Position numbers and translations under genes: made by a program. Positions 5,187 through 6,502 of a stretch of 6,502 nt of DNA are shown one piece after another. The stretch's first letter is position 1. Each line of letters starts with the position of its first letter. The notes below the pieces were generated by a model that saw only the letters and a list, made by a program, of their open reading frames with translations, ran no database searches and was not told where the DNA came from. Source of the DNA: an uncultured Mycoplasmatota bacterium (GTDB lineage Bacteria; Bacillota_I; Bacilli_A; RF39; UBA660). The stretch spans positions 1-6,502 of the forward strand of contig CANDHX010000078.1 of the NCBI GenBank assembly GCA_947384645.1, given 5' to 3'.

Positions 5187-6347
5187 GACAGTCAATTTGA
5201 CTTTTATGTCTTGCTTTTTGCCTTCTCTTTCTATCGTTATTGTAATAGTATCACCTACAGAGTGTTTGTATAAATAATATCTCATCGTGGCAACACTTTT
5301 AACAGTTTCTTCGTCGATATTAGTGATGATATCTCCTCTTTTAAGACCAGCAGCCTCGGCAGGGCTTTTAGATTGAGTTTCAGCTATTACGACTCCTTGA
5401 GTAAGCTCTGTATTTACCGCTATACGATGATAGTATAGATTATAAGTATCTGTTAGATCTATCATGCTTACACCTAAACTAGGTCTTTTCATTTCTTCGC
5501 CTTTTATGATTGCTTCGGCGAATTCGACTGCATCTTCAATAGGTATAGCAAAGCCGATTCCCTCTACTCCGCTCGATACAAGTTTCATATTCGTTATTCC
5601 AATTACTTCTCCGTTAGAGTTAGCAAGTGGTCCCCCACTATTACCACTGTTAATTGCAGCGTCGGTTTGAAGAACCCGCATGACGTAATCTTTCGTATTA
5701 GAATTGTCCGAAGAAACTTCTACCATTCTATCCTTACCGCTTATAACTCCCCTTGTTATCGTCCAATAGTATTCTACATCGAGTGGTGCTCCAATAGCGA
5801 ACGCAGTATCTCCTAGACGGAGATCTGTACTCTTCCCGATTTCAGCAACAGATACGATGTCTTTTTCATCTACACTCAAGACAGCCAAGTCTGAATATTT
5901 ATCAGAGCCTTCAATTTTTACGTCGACTTCTTTTCCATTTGTGAATATTACTTTGACATTGCTCTTGTTTTTGTTATCTATTACGTGGTGATTGGTTAGA
6001 ATGTAAGCTTTTCCTTTTTCTGTTTTATAGACAAAGCCAGTTCCACTTGCTGCTAGTTGATTGTTCGAATATACCCCAACTACTACTACAGCGTCATATA
6101 ATTTTTCTACGGCATCTGCTATTCCTTTGTCTGTAACAGTGACTTCTTTTTCACTTTTATTTATGACAGTATTCATATTTTTATCCTGTGGCAAAACGTA
6201 GTAAATAAGCAAGTACATCGCAGCTGCACCTAAAAGCAAAGAGATGACTGAAACCAAAAACGCTTTACTGCCACTACTTTTTTTCTTGTTCACTTTTTTC
6301 GGTTTGATAACTTTTGTATTCTGTTCTAATGTTTCGTTTTCTTCCAT
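5175..6347 (-). CDS. htrA: HtrA/DegP-family serine protease, membrane-anchored, with C-terminal PDZ domain
   Basis: An envelope quality-control protease that degrades misfolded exported proteins. Numbering from the ATG at 6347 (390 residues): a basic cytoplasmic tail (about 1-28, many Lys), one membrane helix (about 29-52), then a trypsin-like domain (about 72-280) outside the cell. The triad is complete: His121 in TNHHVID, Asp153 in YSDLAVL, Ser237 in NSGNSGGPL; GIGFAIPI (about 263-270) is also typical. One PDZ domain (about 288-388) carries GVVIAETQSKSPAEAAGLKRGD and IDEETV, the usual substrate and allosteric site. The length fits Gram-positive HtrA. A GTG at 6359 would add four residues, but AAAGTGG eight bases before the ATG favours the shorter form. 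The gene begins 15 bp after the stop of the preceding gene, so the two are probably co-transcribed, and it ends at a strong terminator. No CssRS-type operator was identified. Confidence 0.95.
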   Translation of the reverse strand: MEENETLEQNTKVIKPKKVNKKKSSGSKAFLVSVISLLLGAAAMYLLIYYVLPQDKNMNTVINKSEKEVTVTDKGIADAVEKLYDAVVVVGVYSNNQLAASGTGFVYKTEKGKAYILTNHHVIDNKNKSNVKVIFTNGKEVDVKIEGSDKYSDLAVLSVDEKDIVSVAEIGKSTDLRLGDTAFAIGAPLDVEYYWTITRGVISGKDRMVEVSSDNSNTKDYVMRVLQTDAAINSGNSGGPLANSNGEVIGITNMKLVSSGVEGIGFAIPIEDAVEFAEAIIKGEEMKRPSLGVSMIDLTDTYNLYYHRIAVNTELTQGVVIAETQSKSPAEAAGLKRGDIITNIDEETVKSVATMRYYLYKHSVGDTITITIEREGKKQDIKVKLTVAAN

Positions 6348-6362
6348 AATATTGACCACTTT

Positions 6363-6502
6363 CTATTTCATATTAATTAACTCAGTATAATTTTTTGGAA
6401 AGCCCATAAAAATCATGACATCTTCGATATCTATAGCCGAAATCTTACCAGCTAAAATCGATTTTTCATAATCTATTTCTTTAATCAATAGTCTAAACTC
6501 TT
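6363..6502 (-). CDS. C-terminal end of an unrecognised protein upstream of htrA (partial)
   Basis: The minus-strand frame is open from the window edge to a TAG at 6365-6363 and gives about 45 residues, including LLIKEIDYEKSILAGKISA and then IEDVMIFMGFPKNYTELINMK at the end. Only the tail is visible and I cannot assign a family; it appears soluble and mixed helical. The stop lies 15 bp before the htrA ATG with no hairpin between, so it is probably the preceding gene of the same transcript. Confidence 0.6.
   Translation of the reverse strand, partial: EFRLLIKEIDYEKSILAGKISAIDIEDVMIFMGFPKNYTELINMK

Noticed and set aside
5464..5670. Plus-strand frame of 68 residues inside htrA
   Set aside because: Antisense shadow over the catalytic serine region; no ribosome binding site or promoter is seen.

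Overview
The window is AT-rich bacterial chromosome with a low-GC Firmicutes look: AT-biased codons, AGGAGG-type ribosome binding sites, hairpin-plus-T-run terminators and typical Gram-positive cell-wall genes. TGA serves as a stop in at least three genes (one ends TGA TAA TAG), so the ordinary code applies rather than the Mycoplasma code. A gut Bacilli/Erysipelotrichia-like relative is my guess; nothing here fixes the species.

Layout. Apart from a fragment at the far left, all genes are on the minus strand, so transcription runs from high to low coordinates. In that order: the C-terminal end of an unrecognised protein (6363-6502); a membrane-anchored HtrA/DegP-type serine protease (5175-6347) closed by a terminator; a 326-bp gap with a possible 30-residue protein and a second terminator-like dyad; an unrecognised 148-residue protein (4402-4848) followed 18 bp later by a two-helix DUF1003 membrane protein (3877-4383); a degenerate J-domain / membrane helix / VanY-type D,D-carboxypeptidase fusion (2746-3834); an N-acetylmuramoyl-L-alanine amidase with three LysM repeats (1483-2661); and an alpha/beta hydrolase broken by a frameshift (590-1432 plus 331-600). 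At the left edge the end of a plus-strand reading frame (2-127) converges on the hydrolase. Between them lie a cluster of stem-loops and a probable bidirectional terminator.

How the genes fit together. Three neighbours act at the envelope: HtrA handles damaged exported proteins, the VanY protein trims the terminal D-Ala of peptidoglycan stems, and the LysM amidase cuts the glycan-peptide amide bond. DUF1003 and the 148-residue protein look co-transcribed, and the VanY gene follows closely. The hydrolase has its own candidate promoter and is separate in function.

I see no CRISPR array, tRNA, rRNA or defence locus, and no convincing new multi-gene system. The points most worth attention are the J-like/VanY fusion without HPD, the hairpin over the amidase ribosome binding site, the frameshifted hydrolase with its catalytic His out of frame, the small gene between terminators, and the hairpin-rich left edge.
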